DNA of 64,000 bases, from assembly GCA_934746015.1 (NCBI GenBank), contig CAKVEW010000005.1, positions 62,001 to 126,000 of the forward strand, given 5' to 3'. Every line of letters starts with the position of its first letter. Positions within the stretch are counted from its first letter, which is position 1. Under the pieces are notes generated by a model. It made no database searches. It was not told the DNA's origin and saw only the letters and a list, made by a program, of their open reading frames with translations. Below are positions 1-10,037 of this stretch, piece by piece. This DNA comes from an uncultured Clostridium sp. Lineage in GTDB: Bacteria; Bacillota; Clostridia; Clostridiales; Clostridiaceae. Position numbers and translations under genes: made by a program.

Positions 1-1776
1 CCCTTTTTGAAATTCATCTATAGATATTTTTATTGTAATGTCTGTTCCTTCACCTTCTTCACTCTCAATTTCAAAACTAATATTATTATTAAAGTACATT
101 TTCATTCTCATGTAAGCATTAAAAATACCTATACTTTTTTCTTCATTTAAGGAATCAAAGTTAAAATTATCTATACCTTGCCTTATCTTATCTAGTATTT
201 CCTTTGTTATTCCTTCTCCCGTATCAGAAATCTCCATATATAAGTAATCTTCATCCTTAAAAATAGAAACACTAATACCTGCATTATAAGATATTCTTTC
301 TATTCCATGAACGCAGGAATTTTCAACAAAGGTTACTAATGATAACTTAGGTATTTTATAATTCTTACAATCATCGCTAATATAGCAATTATAAGATAAC
401 TTTTCTCCAAATCTATACTTCTGAATATCAATGTAGTTATTAACAAACATCATTTCCTCTTCAATTGTAATATTATCATTACCCCAGTTTATTGTTCTTC
501 TAAGAAGAAGTGAAAGCTTCTCTATTATTTCAGCTGTCTCATCTTCTTTTTTTATAAGACTTCTCATTCTTATAGTTTCTAGAGTGTTAAACATAAAGTG
601 AGGATTAATCTGACTTTGCAATGCTTTTAATTCAGCTTGTTTTTTTGATAATTGCAGAATTTTTTTCTCTGCATCTTCTTTAAAGACTACTTCTATTAGT
701 TCTTTAATCTTTAAAACCATTAAGTTGTAACTTTTCATTAGGCTACTTATTTCGTCATTTCCTTCAATACTCTCTATAACATAAAACTCTTCTTTTTCCA
801 CTTTACCTAAATAAGTATTTATAAGCTTAACTCTATTTTCTAATGATTTTGATATTAAACTTATTATTATTGTTGGTAATATTAGATTGAAAATAATTAA
901 TAATGTGAAAAGCTTTCTTGAATCTTTTAGATTTAAAAATAAGCTTTCATAGTCTTCTGTAAAAATAATATCCCAATCATTTTTTGATTCCTTTAGTTTT
1001 ATTTTTTCATGAACCAACATATTATCCATATTTATTATATCAATCTTCTTAAAGTCTTCTTTTGGAGAATATATTCCCTTATTAGATAATAAAACTAAAT
1101 CCTCGTTTACTATATATAGGCTCTCCTTCATTTGCTCATTTAATATATTACTTAATAAGGCTTCATAATTTATATCAATTTTAACTAATTTTTCTCTTCC
1201 ATCTTTAAAATAATCTAATTTTCTTACAATACTTATAATTCTACAAGCATTATTATCTGCAAACATTTTTCTTTCTTCATCATATTCAACTGTTATAGTT
1301 GTACTTTCATTATTGTTATGATATTGCTTATACCACTCTTTATTTTTTACATCTGTTGTTAACTTAGATATATTGGCACTATTTAATATAGTATCATTAT
1401 CAACATAAACATTGATTCTATATATATGTTGTGGATTATAGTAATCTTTTATTGCAGTATTTTTTAATAGCCTAAAATATTTATCATAGTAATCAACTGG
1501 AAATTTATATTCACTTGTTATTATATTATTTAAATCTTCATCTGAATTAATATGACTACTTAACATCATACACTCTTCTACAACAGCATTTAAATTAAAA
1601 GTTACCCTATCTATTACATGATCAATATTAGTTTTTTGTTCTTTTTTCTCATTATTTCTTACTGTATATAGCATTAAACTATTAGTAATAATCATGGGAA
1701 CTAATACACAAAAAATATAAATTATTAACAATTTATATTTAATACTACAATTATTTAATGAATATCTTTTTTTCAT
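1..1776 (-). CDS. YesM-type sensor histidine kinase (3' end cut by window start)
   Basis: Membrane sensor kinase, partial: 592 codons are visible and the last ones look like the end of the ATPase domain, so only a few residues are missing. Visible in order: a TM helix at about residues 14-37, an extracytoplasmic sensor region to about 280, a second TM helix (about 282-302), a linker/HAMP-like stretch, the His_kinase box with NPHFMFNTLETIR near residue 390 (phospho-acceptor His), and an HATPase domain with N-box ENSCVHG near 484 and a GEGI G-box. The ATG at 1776 is preferred over 1791 because AAGGA lies 7 nt upstream. YesM kinases pair with AraC-type YesN regulators and usually control LplABC-like oligosaccharide importers. 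The enzymes and importer just upstream make xylo-oligosaccharides the likely signal (inference). The partner regulator is probably outside the window. Confidence 0.88.
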   Translation of the reverse strand, partial: MKKRYSLNNCSIKYKLLIIYIFCVLVPMIITNSLMLYTVRNNEKKEQKTNIDHVIDRVTFNLNAVVEECMMLSSHINSDEDLNNIITSEYKFPVDYYDKYFRLLKNTAIKDYYNPQHIYRINVYVDNDTILNSANISKLTTDVKNKEWYKQYHNNNESTTITVEYDEERKMFADNNACRIISIVRKLDYFKDGREKLVKIDINYEALLSNILNEQMKESLYIVNEDLVLLSNKGIYSPKEDFKKIDIINMDNMLVHEKIKLKESKNDWDIIFTEDYESLFLNLKDSRKLFTLLIIFNLILPTIIISLISKSLENRVKLINTYLGKVEKEEFYVIESIEGNDEISSLMKSYNLMVLKIKELIEVVFKEDAEKKILQLSKKQAELKALQSQINPHFMFNTLETIRMRSLIKKEDETAEIIEKLSLLLRRTINWGNDNITIEEEMMFVNNYIDIQKYRFGEKLSYNCYISDDCKNYKIPKLSLVTFVENSCVHGIERISYNAGISVSIFKDEDYLYMEISDTGEGITKEILDKIRQGIDNFNFDSLNEEKSIGIFNAYMRMKMYFNNNISFEIESEEGEGTDITIKISIDEFQKG

Positions 1777-1841
1777 ATTCTTATCCTTCATCCTTATACT
1801 ATAATCAAATTATTACTGGTAAAATTTTAAATATATAATAA

Positions 1842-3707
1842 TCAAAAGTTTTCTTCTGTAGTAAATGGTGAAGCTGGTAATCCTTCCCCATTATATAAAT
1901 TTATATCCTTTGGTCCATTTTCATAGGCATATCTTACAGCCTTAGGATTATAAACTTTATAACTCCAAACTTCTATATAATCCTCTTTAATATTTGCAAT
2001 AGCTTTATAATATATATTATCTTCTCCACATATTTCAAAATTCTTTAAATCACCCTTTATATTTAGCAATTTACTTTTATTATTATGAAAATATATATTT
2101 ATTTTAGTATCATTCTTCTTCATTTCTTTATATAATGGCCCATTGCATACTATATCTTCACCATAGTATTTATTAATAGCTAATAGAGCTAATCTTCTTC
2201 CAACCTCTTTCTTATTAAATGGATGAAGTTCATTATTTTCTCCAATATCAATTATTACAGCCATACCTGTATTAGAATTCTTTAATGATTTTCTTTGTGT
2301 TTCCCTTAATCTAGCCCAATTAATATCTTTTGAGGTATTTGATGGATCAGTGTAATTAGCTAGCTGTACATAAAAGAAAGGAAAATCTCCTATACTCCAA
2401 TTACTTCTCCATTCCTTTAACAGGACTTCAAATAACTCTTCATAATCATCAGGATATCCAGTATTTGATTCTCCTTGATACCATATAACACCTGATATTG
2501 TATAATTTCTTAAAGGATAAATAACTGAATTATAAAAACCAGTAGGCATATATTCAAAATGAGTTCTATCAAAATTAGCATTCATTTCACAACCTATTTT
2601 ATATTTCCATCCACCAGACAATTCAATTTCTTCATTATTAAATACTAATTTGTATGGTTTATCGCATATAAAACCACCTATACTTGTACAACTTGTAGTT
2701 CTTAGTGCTACTAAATTTCTTCCTTCTTTTAAAATGCCCTTATTCACTAAATATTTTCTAGGAGGATATCTATATTCAGTCCTTCCCACTAAAGTTCCAT
2801 TTATATAGGCTTCATCAGCATCTAAAATATTTCCTAAATAAAGATTAGCTTCACTAGTTGATAAATCTTTAGGTAAATAAAACTCTTTTCTAAACCATAC
2901 TGTTCCATTTAATTTATCTAAGACTGTATCTCTCCACATACCTGGAATAACGAATTCATCCCATTTTGAATCATCTAAGTCCTCTAAATGCCACTTATTT
3001 ATTCCTTCATCCTTTAAGTCTCTTTCTATAAACCAAGAATTTATTCTATCATCATCTTCTTTTTGTTTACTTACTACATAGTTACTATCTTTACAATTTG
3101 TAATTAACTCATCAAATCTATGAAAATTTTTCAATCCTTCTTCACTAATCCATGATTCTATTGGAGTTCCCCCAATAGCAGTTGAAATTAATCCTATTGG
3201 AACTTTATACCTATTATATAATTCCTTTGCAAAAAAATATCCTACTGCACTAAAGTCTAATATAGAATCTTTAGTTGCAGACTTCCATATTCCATATTCT
3301 AAATCTTCTTGTTTCCCTTGAAGATTATTATTCTTACTAGCTAAAAATTGTCTTATATTATTATTAGAACATTCTGCTAATTCATCTTCATATAAATCCA
3401 TTACTCTCTCTATAGGTAATTCCATATTAGATTGTCCACTACATAACCATACATCTCCAATTAAAATATCATCTATAATTAACTTTTCCTTGGCTTTAAT
3501 AGTCATTGTATAGGGTCCACCAGCTTCTAAATTACATAATAAAACTGACCAATTTCCTTTATTATCTGAAGTTGTTTCGTATTTCTTATTTAAAAATTCT
3601 ACTTCTATTTTTATATTATTTTCTGCTTTGCCATAAACTTTAGTTTTATCCCCACGTTGAAGAACCATACCCTTGCTTAATATACTAGATAACTTAATAC
3701 CCTTCAT
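1842..3707 (-). CDS. SASA-family (sialate O-acetylesterase-like) carbohydrate esterase
   Basis: A 621-residue SGNH-type esterase. The nucleophile block GQSNM is at residues 91-95 (Ser93) and WYQGESN near residue 405 is the second SASA signature. A late ELHPFNK motif probably supplies the catalytic His. Between the two halves (about 225-345) is a galactose-binding/jelly-roll-like insert, typical of long SASA proteins. There is no signal peptide, so it acts in the cytoplasm on imported sugars. The family removes O-acetyl groups from sialic acid or xylose. Sitting last among GH67, GH8 and GH43 genes, deacetylation of acetylated xylo-oligosaccharides is the likely role here (inference from context). 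It starts 21 nt downstream of the GH43 gene, in the same operon. Confidence 0.85.
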   Translation of the reverse strand: MKGIKLSSILSKGMVLQRGDKTKVYGKAENNIKIEVEFLNKKYETTSDNKGNWSVLLCNLEAGGPYTMTIKAKEKLIIDDILIGDVWLCSGQSNMELPIERVMDLYEDELAECSNNNIRQFLASKNNNLQGKQEDLEYGIWKSATKDSILDFSAVGYFFAKELYNRYKVPIGLISTAIGGTPIESWISEEGLKNFHRFDELITNCKDSNYVVSKQKEDDDRINSWFIERDLKDEGINKWHLEDLDDSKWDEFVIPGMWRDTVLDKLNGTVWFRKEFYLPKDLSTSEANLYLGNILDADEAYINGTLVGRTEYRYPPRKYLVNKGILKEGRNLVALRTTSCTSIGGFICDKPYKLVFNNEEIELSGGWKYKIGCEMNANFDRTHFEYMPTGFYNSVIYPLRNYTISGVIWYQGESNTGYPDDYEELFEVLLKEWRSNWSIGDFPFFYVQLANYTDPSNTSKDINWARLRETQRKSLKNSNTGMAVIIDIGENNELHPFNKKEVGRRLALLAINKYYGEDIVCNGPLYKEMKKNDTKINIYFHNNKSKLLNIKGDLKNFEICGEDNIYYKAIANIKEDYIEVWSYKVYNPKAVRYAYENGPKDINLYNGEGLPASPFTTEENF

Positions 3708-3728
3708 AGTTCTATATCCTTTCCATAA

Positions 3729-5276
3729 TTATATATTACTGTATTCAAACCATAAAAAATCAGCATAGTTTTGGCTTCTAATTCCATTACCTGTAGCAAA
3801 CATACCTATGGTACAACCAACAAATCCACCTGCTACTTCTGTACTTAAATATCTAAGATCAAAATTTTCTTCTAGTAAATAATATTTCATACCGTCAGTA
3901 CTATAATAAAAATCTAAGTTATGATTTCTACTAATGATTTTAAGTGCTACATTACTACTATCTAAAAACACTTTTTTTATTACTTCTTCTTTTCCACTTC
4001 TACATTCAATTATTCTAAGCACTTTATCTTTATTTATCATAGAATACTCAAATCTTAAGTTATGAGTATTGTTTTGAATTATTGCTAATCCTGCACTTTC
4101 ATATGTATTTTTAGGATTAAATTCAATCATTGTTGATGCTAAAAACTTATATTCTTCCTGTCTTATCCCTACATATGCAGGATTCCCCAAGTCATTTATA
4201 TTTTCTTCTTTCAAATACAATCTTAATGCACCTTTTCGTTCTTTTAAAGAATATAAATTATTACTTGGATTCCTTAAAAATAGAAATCTATCATCTAATT
4301 TATCTCCATAAAAATGATAACACTTCTCTTTATTCTCTAATTTAAATTCATTAGTGGGAATTTCCTGTTCTAATTGTAATATTCCTTTTCCTTTATTAAT
4401 AATTGGCCATCCATCTTCCCAATCTACTTTAGCTAAAAATGTTTCTCTGCCTGTATTACAGTATCCATCAACTTGTCTACTAGCAAGCATTACAATAAAC
4501 CATTCACTATCTTCTGTACTTACTAAGTCTCCATGTCCAACATGCTTAATAGAATAATCTTTTCCTAAATGTCTATGAGTAATTATTGGATTTTTAGGGT
4601 TATTTTCATATTCTCCATAAATAGATTTACTTCTTGCAATAGTAATACAATGATCTGGTCCAGTTCCTCCCTCAGCAATCATCAAATAGTAATAATCCTT
4701 TATCTTATATAAATGAGGTCCTTCTGGCCAAATAACATTTTTCATGGCTCCATTCCAAATCTCATGGCTTTCTCCTATTAACTTCATATTTACTAAATCT
4801 ATTTCTTGAATCCATATATACCAATCGCCATTATATTTTTCACCATTTCTATTTGGTCTAGTTCCTATATAATAAGATTTTCCATCCTCATCAAAGAATA
4901 AGCTTGGATCAATTCCTTCAGCTCCTTCAATCTTATATGAATCTGACCACGGCCCTTCTGGACTTTTAGCTGTAAATATTATATTCCCATCATAAGGAAC
5001 GTTAGTTGTAATTAAATAATATATTCCATTATTATAGCGAATTGTAGGTGCATAAATTCCTTGAGAATGCTCTATACCTTTAAAATTCACTTGATTTTCC
5101 CTATCTATAACATTCCCTATTTGTATCCAATTAACTAAATCCTTACTATGAAAAACTGGAATCCCAGGAAAAAATGAAAAGGTAGAATTAACAAGATAAT
5201 AATCTTCTCCAACTCTACATATTGATGGATCTGGATAAAAACCTTTTAGTATTGGGTTTTTCATTAATGTAGTCAT
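3729..5276 (-). CDS. GH43 family beta-xylosidase / arabinofuranosidase
   Basis: Five-bladed propeller glycosidase, 515 residues from the chosen ATG. Family marks: FYPDPS (catalytic-base Asp16), EGIDPSLFFDEDG near 122 (pKa-modulating Asp) and WPEGPHLYK near 184 (general acid Glu). The last 190 residues form a concanavalin-like C-terminal domain, as in two-domain beta-xylosidases. An in-frame start 15 codons upstream (5321) is possible but would overlap the GH8 stop. The ATG at 5276 has GAGGGA at good spacing and leaves a 22-nt gap. No signal peptide, so it is cytoplasmic and cleaves imported xylo-oligosaccharides to xylose. Arabinofuranosidase activity cannot be excluded from sequence. Confidence 0.9.
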   Translation of the reverse strand: MTTLMKNPILKGFYPDPSICRVGEDYYLVNSTFSFFPGIPVFHSKDLVNWIQIGNVIDRENQVNFKGIEHSQGIYAPTIRYNNGIYYLITTNVPYDGNIIFTAKSPEGPWSDSYKIEGAEGIDPSLFFDEDGKSYYIGTRPNRNGEKYNGDWYIWIQEIDLVNMKLIGESHEIWNGAMKNVIWPEGPHLYKIKDYYYLMIAEGGTGPDHCITIARSKSIYGEYENNPKNPIITHRHLGKDYSIKHVGHGDLVSTEDSEWFIVMLASRQVDGYCNTGRETFLAKVDWEDGWPIINKGKGILQLEQEIPTNEFKLENKEKCYHFYGDKLDDRFLFLRNPSNNLYSLKERKGALRLYLKEENINDLGNPAYVGIRQEEYKFLASTMIEFNPKNTYESAGLAIIQNNTHNLRFEYSMINKDKVLRIIECRSGKEEVIKKVFLDSSNVALKIISRNHNLDFYYSTDGMKYYLLEENFDLRYLSTEVAGGFVGCTIGMFATGNGIRSQNYADFLWFEYSNI

Positions 5277-5298
5277 TCTATTTCCCTCATTTCTTTCA

Positions 5299-6411
5299 TT
5301 ACCAAATTCTATAATTACCACTTAAAGCTAGAAAAGCAAATAAATATAAGCAGTTATCGTAATATCTTCTTTCGCCTTTTCTTAGTGGAGTGTTCCAAAA
5401 TTTATCTACACATTCCTTTTTGTATTTTCCCTTACTTGCTAAAGATGCCATTGCATTTGTTGCTATAATAGCAACTGGATGAAGTGCTTTTTCATATATA
5501 ATCCTTCCATCTATTTCATATATTAAATCTTCTTTTCCTTTTACTGTTTCACAAAAGAATCTTTGTATATTATCAGCACATTCACATTCCCATTCGGATG
5601 CCTTAAACCATTCATAATCTAATCCTAAATTAGCAGCAACTCTATAAGAATCACTATAATATCTTTGTCTATTATCCCTTGTAACTGGTTCCCCATTATA
5701 ATGAGCATATTCTGGTGCTAATCCTGTAACTGGATGGCATGCCTTTTTTAAATATTCCCTGCTATTATTAGCTGCTTCTCTCCAATATTCTTTATCTTCT
5801 TCATAACACCAAAGTGAAAATAACTGATAAAAATGAGGTAAGTGATAAGATGGATCAGTAAAATTCAATCCTGGAACAAATTTTATTAATTTATTCTTTG
5901 GTTCCCACATAGGATAACCATCATTATTTTCACCTTTATGAATACATGTATATAGTAAATCCTTAGCTTCTTTTGAATAGTTATATATTCCTTCCCCATC
6001 TCCCCATCTATGAGAAGCAAAAAATAATGCCATTGCAAAATATTCTTCTCCATCTGGAGCTGGTCCATCTGAATACTTAATTCCTTCTGGACTTACAGAC
6101 CATGCAAAGTACCCTGAATTAATACCTTCTTCAAGATACATATATTTTTTAGAAAAATTCCATAATGAATCAAATTCCTTTTTCATATCTCTTTGAACAC
6201 ACATCATCATTGCATAGGACATTCCTTCTGTCCTTGCATCATTATTCCCAGTATCAATAAAACAAGCTGTATTTTCATCTAAAATATGATAAAACTTTTC
6301 TTCTTCATCATAAAAAATAGTTTCATAAATTTTATCTAATCTTTTTTCTATATCATTTAAGGAATATCCGTACTTTAAAAATAAATTTGTATATTCATTT
6401 TTAATATTCAT
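5299..6411 (-). CDS. GH8 reducing-end xylose-releasing exo-oligoxylanase (Rex-like)
   Basis: A 370-residue GH8 enzyme. NDARTEGMSYAMMMCVQ near residues 58-74 carries the acid Glu62 and closely resembles the Bacillus halodurans Rex signature as I remember it. YYSDSYRVAANLGLDYEW near 255 carries the catalytic Asp. Rex enzymes remove single xyloses from the reducing end of oligosaccharides, complementing the GH43 xylosidase that acts from the other end. There is no secretion signal. The start used is ATG 6411, which overlaps the stop of the upstream permease gene (TAATG). Its GGAGGTG Shine-Dalgarno lies inside the permease coding sequence, so translation is probably coupled. A longer reading frame to 6477 is only permease overlap. 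Confidence 0.92.
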   Translation of the reverse strand: MNIKNEYTNLFLKYGYSLNDIEKRLDKIYETIFYDEEEKFYHILDENTACFIDTGNNDARTEGMSYAMMMCVQRDMKKEFDSLWNFSKKYMYLEEGINSGYFAWSVSPEGIKYSDGPAPDGEEYFAMALFFASHRWGDGEGIYNYSKEAKDLLYTCIHKGENNDGYPMWEPKNKLIKFVPGLNFTDPSYHLPHFYQLFSLWCYEEDKEYWREAANNSREYLKKACHPVTGLAPEYAHYNGEPVTRDNRQRYYSDSYRVAANLGLDYEWFKASEWECECADNIQRFFCETVKGKEDLIYEIDGRIIYEKALHPVAIIATNAMASLASKGKYKKECVDKFWNTPLRKGERRYYDNCLYLFAFLALSGNYRIW

Positions 6412-7313
6412 TATTCTTTTACACCTCCAATAGTTAAACCAGATACAAAGTATTTTTGTAAAAATGGATATAAGCATACTATTGGGAAAGCTGTAACAAT
6501 TGTTATTGCAGCACGAATAGATCTTGGTGTTACTATATTACCTGCATTTTTCACCATTTCAGCTGTTCCAGAACCACCTTGTTGGGTTGTTGATGATAGA
6601 AGCTTCATTAACTCATATTGCAATGTTGTAAGTTTAGGATTTGCAGAAGCATATAACATAGCATCAAACCATGAATTCCATTGTGCTACTGCAATAAATA
6701 AAGCTACTGTTGCAAGAACTGGCTTACATAATGGAAGTATTATTTGCATAAAAATTCTAAACTCTCCAGCACCGTCAATTTTTGCAGATTCTATTAAGCT
6801 TTCAGGTAATCCATTTATATATGTCCTAATTACTATCATATTAAATGCACTAACTAAGCCTGGTAAAATATAAACTAAAAAGTTATTTAATAGTCCTAAT
6901 TCCTTTATTAAAATATAATTTGGAATCATTCCACCATTAACATACATGGTTAACACATAAATAAATGATATTTGTTTTTTAAACACAAAATCCTTTCTAC
7001 TTAAAATGTAGGCTAGCATAGCTGTTAAAAATACTTGAACAACAGTTGCGATTATTGTTCTTGATACTGATATAAATGCTGCTTGCTTTAAGTTTGGATT
7101 ATTGAAAACAGTTTGATAATTTTTTAGTGTAAACATTCTAGGCCATAGATATACACCACCCCTTACGGAATCTATTCCATCATTAAAGGATATGGCTAAA
7201 GTATTTAGTATTGGGTATAATGTTACTATTACAAAAAAAATCATGAATATTAATAAAAATATATTAAAAATTATATCGCCTTTACTTTTTCTCTTTAAAT
7301 TTATATTTAACAT
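6411..7313 (-). CDS. Oligosaccharide ABC transporter permease, LplC/YtcP type
   Basis: Inner-membrane permease of 300 residues with six predicted TM helices. The EAA loop ESAKIDGAGEFRIFMQIILPL, which docks the ATPase, is near residues 175-196. The N-terminal pattern ISFNDGIDSVRGG followed by LKNYQTVF is typical of the MalG-like partner in LplABC/Ytc systems. It forms a heterodimer with the product of the preceding gene. No ATPase gene lies in the cluster, so a shared MsiK/UgpC-type ATPase encoded elsewhere is expected (family knowledge). The substrate is inferred as aldouronic or xylo-oligosaccharides from the neighbouring GH67, GH8 and GH43 genes. Confidence 0.93.
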   Translation of the reverse strand: MLNINLKRKSKGDIIFNIFLLIFMIFFVIVTLYPILNTLAISFNDGIDSVRGGVYLWPRMFTLKNYQTVFNNPNLKQAAFISVSRTIIATVVQVFLTAMLAYILSRKDFVFKKQISFIYVLTMYVNGGMIPNYILIKELGLLNNFLVYILPGLVSAFNMIVIRTYINGLPESLIESAKIDGAGEFRIFMQIILPLCKPVLATVALFIAVAQWNSWFDAMLYASANPKLTTLQYELMKLLSSTTQQGGSGTAEMVKNAGNIVTPRSIRAAITIVTAFPIVCLYPFLQKYFVSGLTIGGVKE

Positions 7314-7325
7314 AAATACTCCCCC

Positions 7326-8285
7326 TTAGAATAATCTTTCTTCGCCCATTGATTTTGCAAACTTGTTAGCTAAGAATATTAAGACTATACTTATTACACT
7401 TTTAAATATACCAGCTGCAGTGGCTAAAGAATAATTTCCTAAGCTTATTCCATATTTTAAAACAAAAATATCTATAGTTTGTGATACTTGCTGTACTAAG
7501 CCATTTCCTAATAAATATTGCACTTCAAATCCAGCATTTAGTATATTGCCTATGTTTATTAATAGTAATATAAAAATTGTAGGCTTTATTCCCGGTAAGG
7601 TTACATGTAACATCTTTTGGAATCTTCCTGCTCCATCTATCTCTGCTGCTTCATATAAATCTGGATTTATAGAAGTTATAGCTGCTAGATAAATAATGCT
7701 TCCCCAACCTACTTCCTTCCATACATTAGCTAATCCTACTATTCCCCAGAAATATTTAGTTTCTGCAAAGAAATTTATAGGTTTTTCTATTATGTTAAAC
7801 CAAACCAATAACTGGTTAATTATTCCTGTTTCAGGTGATAAAACTTCAGCTACAATTCCAGTTACAATTATCCATGATAAGAAATGTGGTAAATATGATA
7901 CTGTTTGTACAAATTTTTTAGATAACATATTCTTAACTTCATTTAGTAATAAAGCAAATCCTATAGAACACACAAAACTTAGTGTTAAATTAATTAAGCT
8001 CATAGCTAAAGTATTTCTTATTACTTTTATAAAAGTAGGGTCAGAAAATAGAAATTTAAATTGATCTAATCCCACCCACACTTGATTAAAAAGACCTTTT
8101 GCAGGCTTAAAATTTTGAAATGCCATTACCCATCCCACAAGAGGAGCATAGCAAAAAATAACTACATATATAATAAATGGAATTGACATTAAAACTAAAC
8201 TTTTCTGTTTCTTTATTCTATTCCATAAACTTTTGTTAGGTTTTTTTTCTACATTTAAAGTTTGTTTTTTAAGTTCTAATTGCAT
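7326..8285 (-). CDS. Oligosaccharide ABC transporter permease, LplB type
   Basis: MalF-like permease, 319 residues, six TM helices after a short basic cytoplasmic N-terminus. The EAA motif YEAAEIDGAGRFQKMLHVTLPG is near residues 210-231. The region around residue 60 (FQNFKPAKGLFNQVWVGLDQFKFLF) matches the LplB subgroup that works with large (over 500 aa) binding lipoproteins. It lies 12 nt upstream of the second permease gene. It is separated from the binding-protein gene by about 70 nt containing a stem-loop, which may set the ratio between binding protein and permeases. Confidence 0.93.
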   Translation of the reverse strand: MQLELKKQTLNVEKKPNKSLWNRIKKQKSLVLMSIPFIIYVVIFCYAPLVGWVMAFQNFKPAKGLFNQVWVGLDQFKFLFSDPTFIKVIRNTLAMSLINLTLSFVCSIGFALLLNEVKNMLSKKFVQTVSYLPHFLSWIIVTGIVAEVLSPETGIINQLLVWFNIIEKPINFFAETKYFWGIVGLANVWKEVGWGSIIYLAAITSINPDLYEAAEIDGAGRFQKMLHVTLPGIKPTIFILLLINIGNILNAGFEVQYLLGNGLVQQVSQTIDIFVLKYGISLGNYSLATAAGIFKSVISIVLIFLANKFAKSMGEERLF

Positions 8286-8319
8286 CCCAAAACTCTCCTT
8301 CTTAATTTCTTTAATTTTA

Positions 8320-8352
8320 AATAAGGGGAAAGTTTTTTATACTTCCCCTATT
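8320..8352 (-). other. Intercistronic stem-loop after the binding-protein gene
   Basis: AATAAGGGGAA pairs with TTCCCCTATT around an A/T-rich loop, directly after the stop of the binding-protein gene and before the first permease. In transcript orientation it is followed by only a broken U tract (UUAUUU). It is therefore likely a 3' stabilising or partially terminating hairpin, as seen after maltose-type binding-protein genes, rather than a full terminator (inference). Confidence 0.6.
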
Positions 8353-8354
8353 TT

Positions 8355-10016
8355 TTATTTATTAAATAATTCTGCTCTTCTCTTAGCTTCTTTAGTTAAT
8401 GCTTCTTCGTAAGCTTTTACATCTGCTTGAGTAGTTAAAGTACTTTGATATTCATTCCAAGTTTTTTCAAAATCACTTGTACCAGTCATAACTACCTTTG
8501 GAAGCCATTGCTTCTTTATTTCATCCATTTTTTGCATTGCAATTCCAGCTGGTGAATCAGCTGTTAAAGTGCTTGCATAAGAATATATTGGGAACCAAGG
8601 TTGATTCTCTTCAGGAGGTTCTGGCATAAAATCTGTAAACTTTTCATATCCATATTTATCTAATATATTTTTATCTACTGCACTTAAAGCATCATAGAAT
8701 TCTTTTGGTTGTTCATTTGGTACTACTGAATTTTTACCATCTTCTAATAAGCCTTTAAATTGTGGGAAATATGTGTACATGCATAGGTTTTCAGTAACCC
8801 AGTCTTGATTTTTATTATTTTTTCTTTGTTCTTCTGTTCTGTAGAATAATCCGCCATCTCCTACTTTATAATCTACATCTTTTTCTCCCCAGTATCTTAA
8901 TATCATTACATCGTTATTTAATAAATCATTAATAACTTGTAAAGCACCTTCAACGTCTTTGCAGCTTACTGATATACCAAGTCCACCACCTGCATTTATT
9001 GCTGATCTATTTCTATAGTTAGATTTCACATTTGGATCTAAAGTTAATCCTAGAGGTACATAAGTTCTCTCGTCTAAACCTTGTTGTACTAATGATTGTT
9101 CTGCAGTTTGGAATTGCCAGCCTTGATCTATCATTCCTAAAACTCTACCTGTTGAAAGTTTAGAAATATATTGATCATAAGATGATGTAAATGTTTCTGG
9201 ATCTATTATACCTTTATTGTACATTTTATTAAGTTTTTCAAAATATTGTTTTGCTTCAGGTATAGTATCATAACTCTTTGCAGTTACTGTTTTTGGATCT
9301 ATAACAGCCTTTCCATCATTAGGATATCCAGCTAAGAATTGAGGTGGATTTTCTAAACAGAAATATCTCCAGTCATCTGATAATATTTCAAATCCAATAG
9401 TAGGTTGTCCATTTATTTCTGGATTTGCTGCTTTATATTTTTCAATTAAATCAAAATACTCATCAAGAGTAGTAATTGTAGGATAATTAGCCCATTCTAA
9501 CACTGCTTTTTGAATCCAGAAGGCTTCATCATTGTGCTTAGTTTCCATAGCCTTTACTTTTATATTGCCAAATTGAGGTATATAATAAATATGTCCGTCT
9601 TCTTTTCTTACCTTCTCCCAATCACTTTCTGACCATAAATTTTTTATATTAGGATATTTATCTATATATTCATCTAGAGCTATTAAAGCACCTGCATCAA
9701 CTAAAGCTTGTGTTCCATCTCCACCATCTAGAAAATCTGGATAATCGCCACCTGCTATCATTACTCCTATTCTTTCCTTTGCTGTTTGACCTGTAAGCCA
9801 TGTTTCAGTAACTTTAGCTCCTATTTTCTCTGCTATAGCATTTTTAAGTCTATTATCTGGAACTTCTTTACCTGCTGTTGCAAAAAAAGCACTAAATTCT
9901 TTTATTCCATCTTTATTAGCATTTGAATTTTTGTCTGTTCCTTTAGAACATCCAGTGAAAACGCCTAAAGCTACCATTGAAGTTAAAACTAAACTTAATA
10001 ACCTTTTTCTTCTCAT
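8355..10016 (-). CDS. Oligosaccharide-binding lipoprotein of the LplA/YtcQ type
   Basis: Extracellular solute-binding lipoprotein of 553 residues. A basic N-terminus and hydrophobic core end in the lipobox VFTGC, with the lipidated Cys near residue 23. Its length matches the cluster of large binding proteins that partner LplB/LplC permeases. A TTG start at 10025 is possible but would sit almost on top of GAGGGG. The ATG at 10016 leaves about 11 nt and is preferred. It is the first gene of the importer/glycosidase operon, downstream of a predicted promoter and a cre-like site. The likely ligand is an aldouronic acid or xylo-oligosaccharide, inferred from the cluster only. Confidence 0.92.
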   Translation of the reverse strand: MRRKRLLSLVLTSMVALGVFTGCSKGTDKNSNANKDGIKEFSAFFATAGKEVPDNRLKNAIAEKIGAKVTETWLTGQTAKERIGVMIAGGDYPDFLDGGDGTQALVDAGALIALDEYIDKYPNIKNLWSESDWEKVRKEDGHIYYIPQFGNIKVKAMETKHNDEAFWIQKAVLEWANYPTITTLDEYFDLIEKYKAANPEINGQPTIGFEILSDDWRYFCLENPPQFLAGYPNDGKAVIDPKTVTAKSYDTIPEAKQYFEKLNKMYNKGIIDPETFTSSYDQYISKLSTGRVLGMIDQGWQFQTAEQSLVQQGLDERTYVPLGLTLDPNVKSNYRNRSAINAGGGLGISVSCKDVEGALQVINDLLNNDVMILRYWGEKDVDYKVGDGGLFYRTEEQRKNNKNQDWVTENLCMYTYFPQFKGLLEDGKNSVVPNEQPKEFYDALSAVDKNILDKYGYEKFTDFMPEPPEENQPWFPIYSYASTLTADSPAGIAMQKMDEIKKQWLPKVVMTGTSDFEKTWNEYQSTLTTQADVKAYEEALTKEAKRRAELFNK

Positions 10017-10037
10017 TTTTTTCAAATCCCCTCATAT

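Noticed and set aside
7696..8064. Open frame of 122 codons on the plus strand inside the permease gene
   Set aside because: Exact antisense of a conserved permease, without an RBS; shadow frame.
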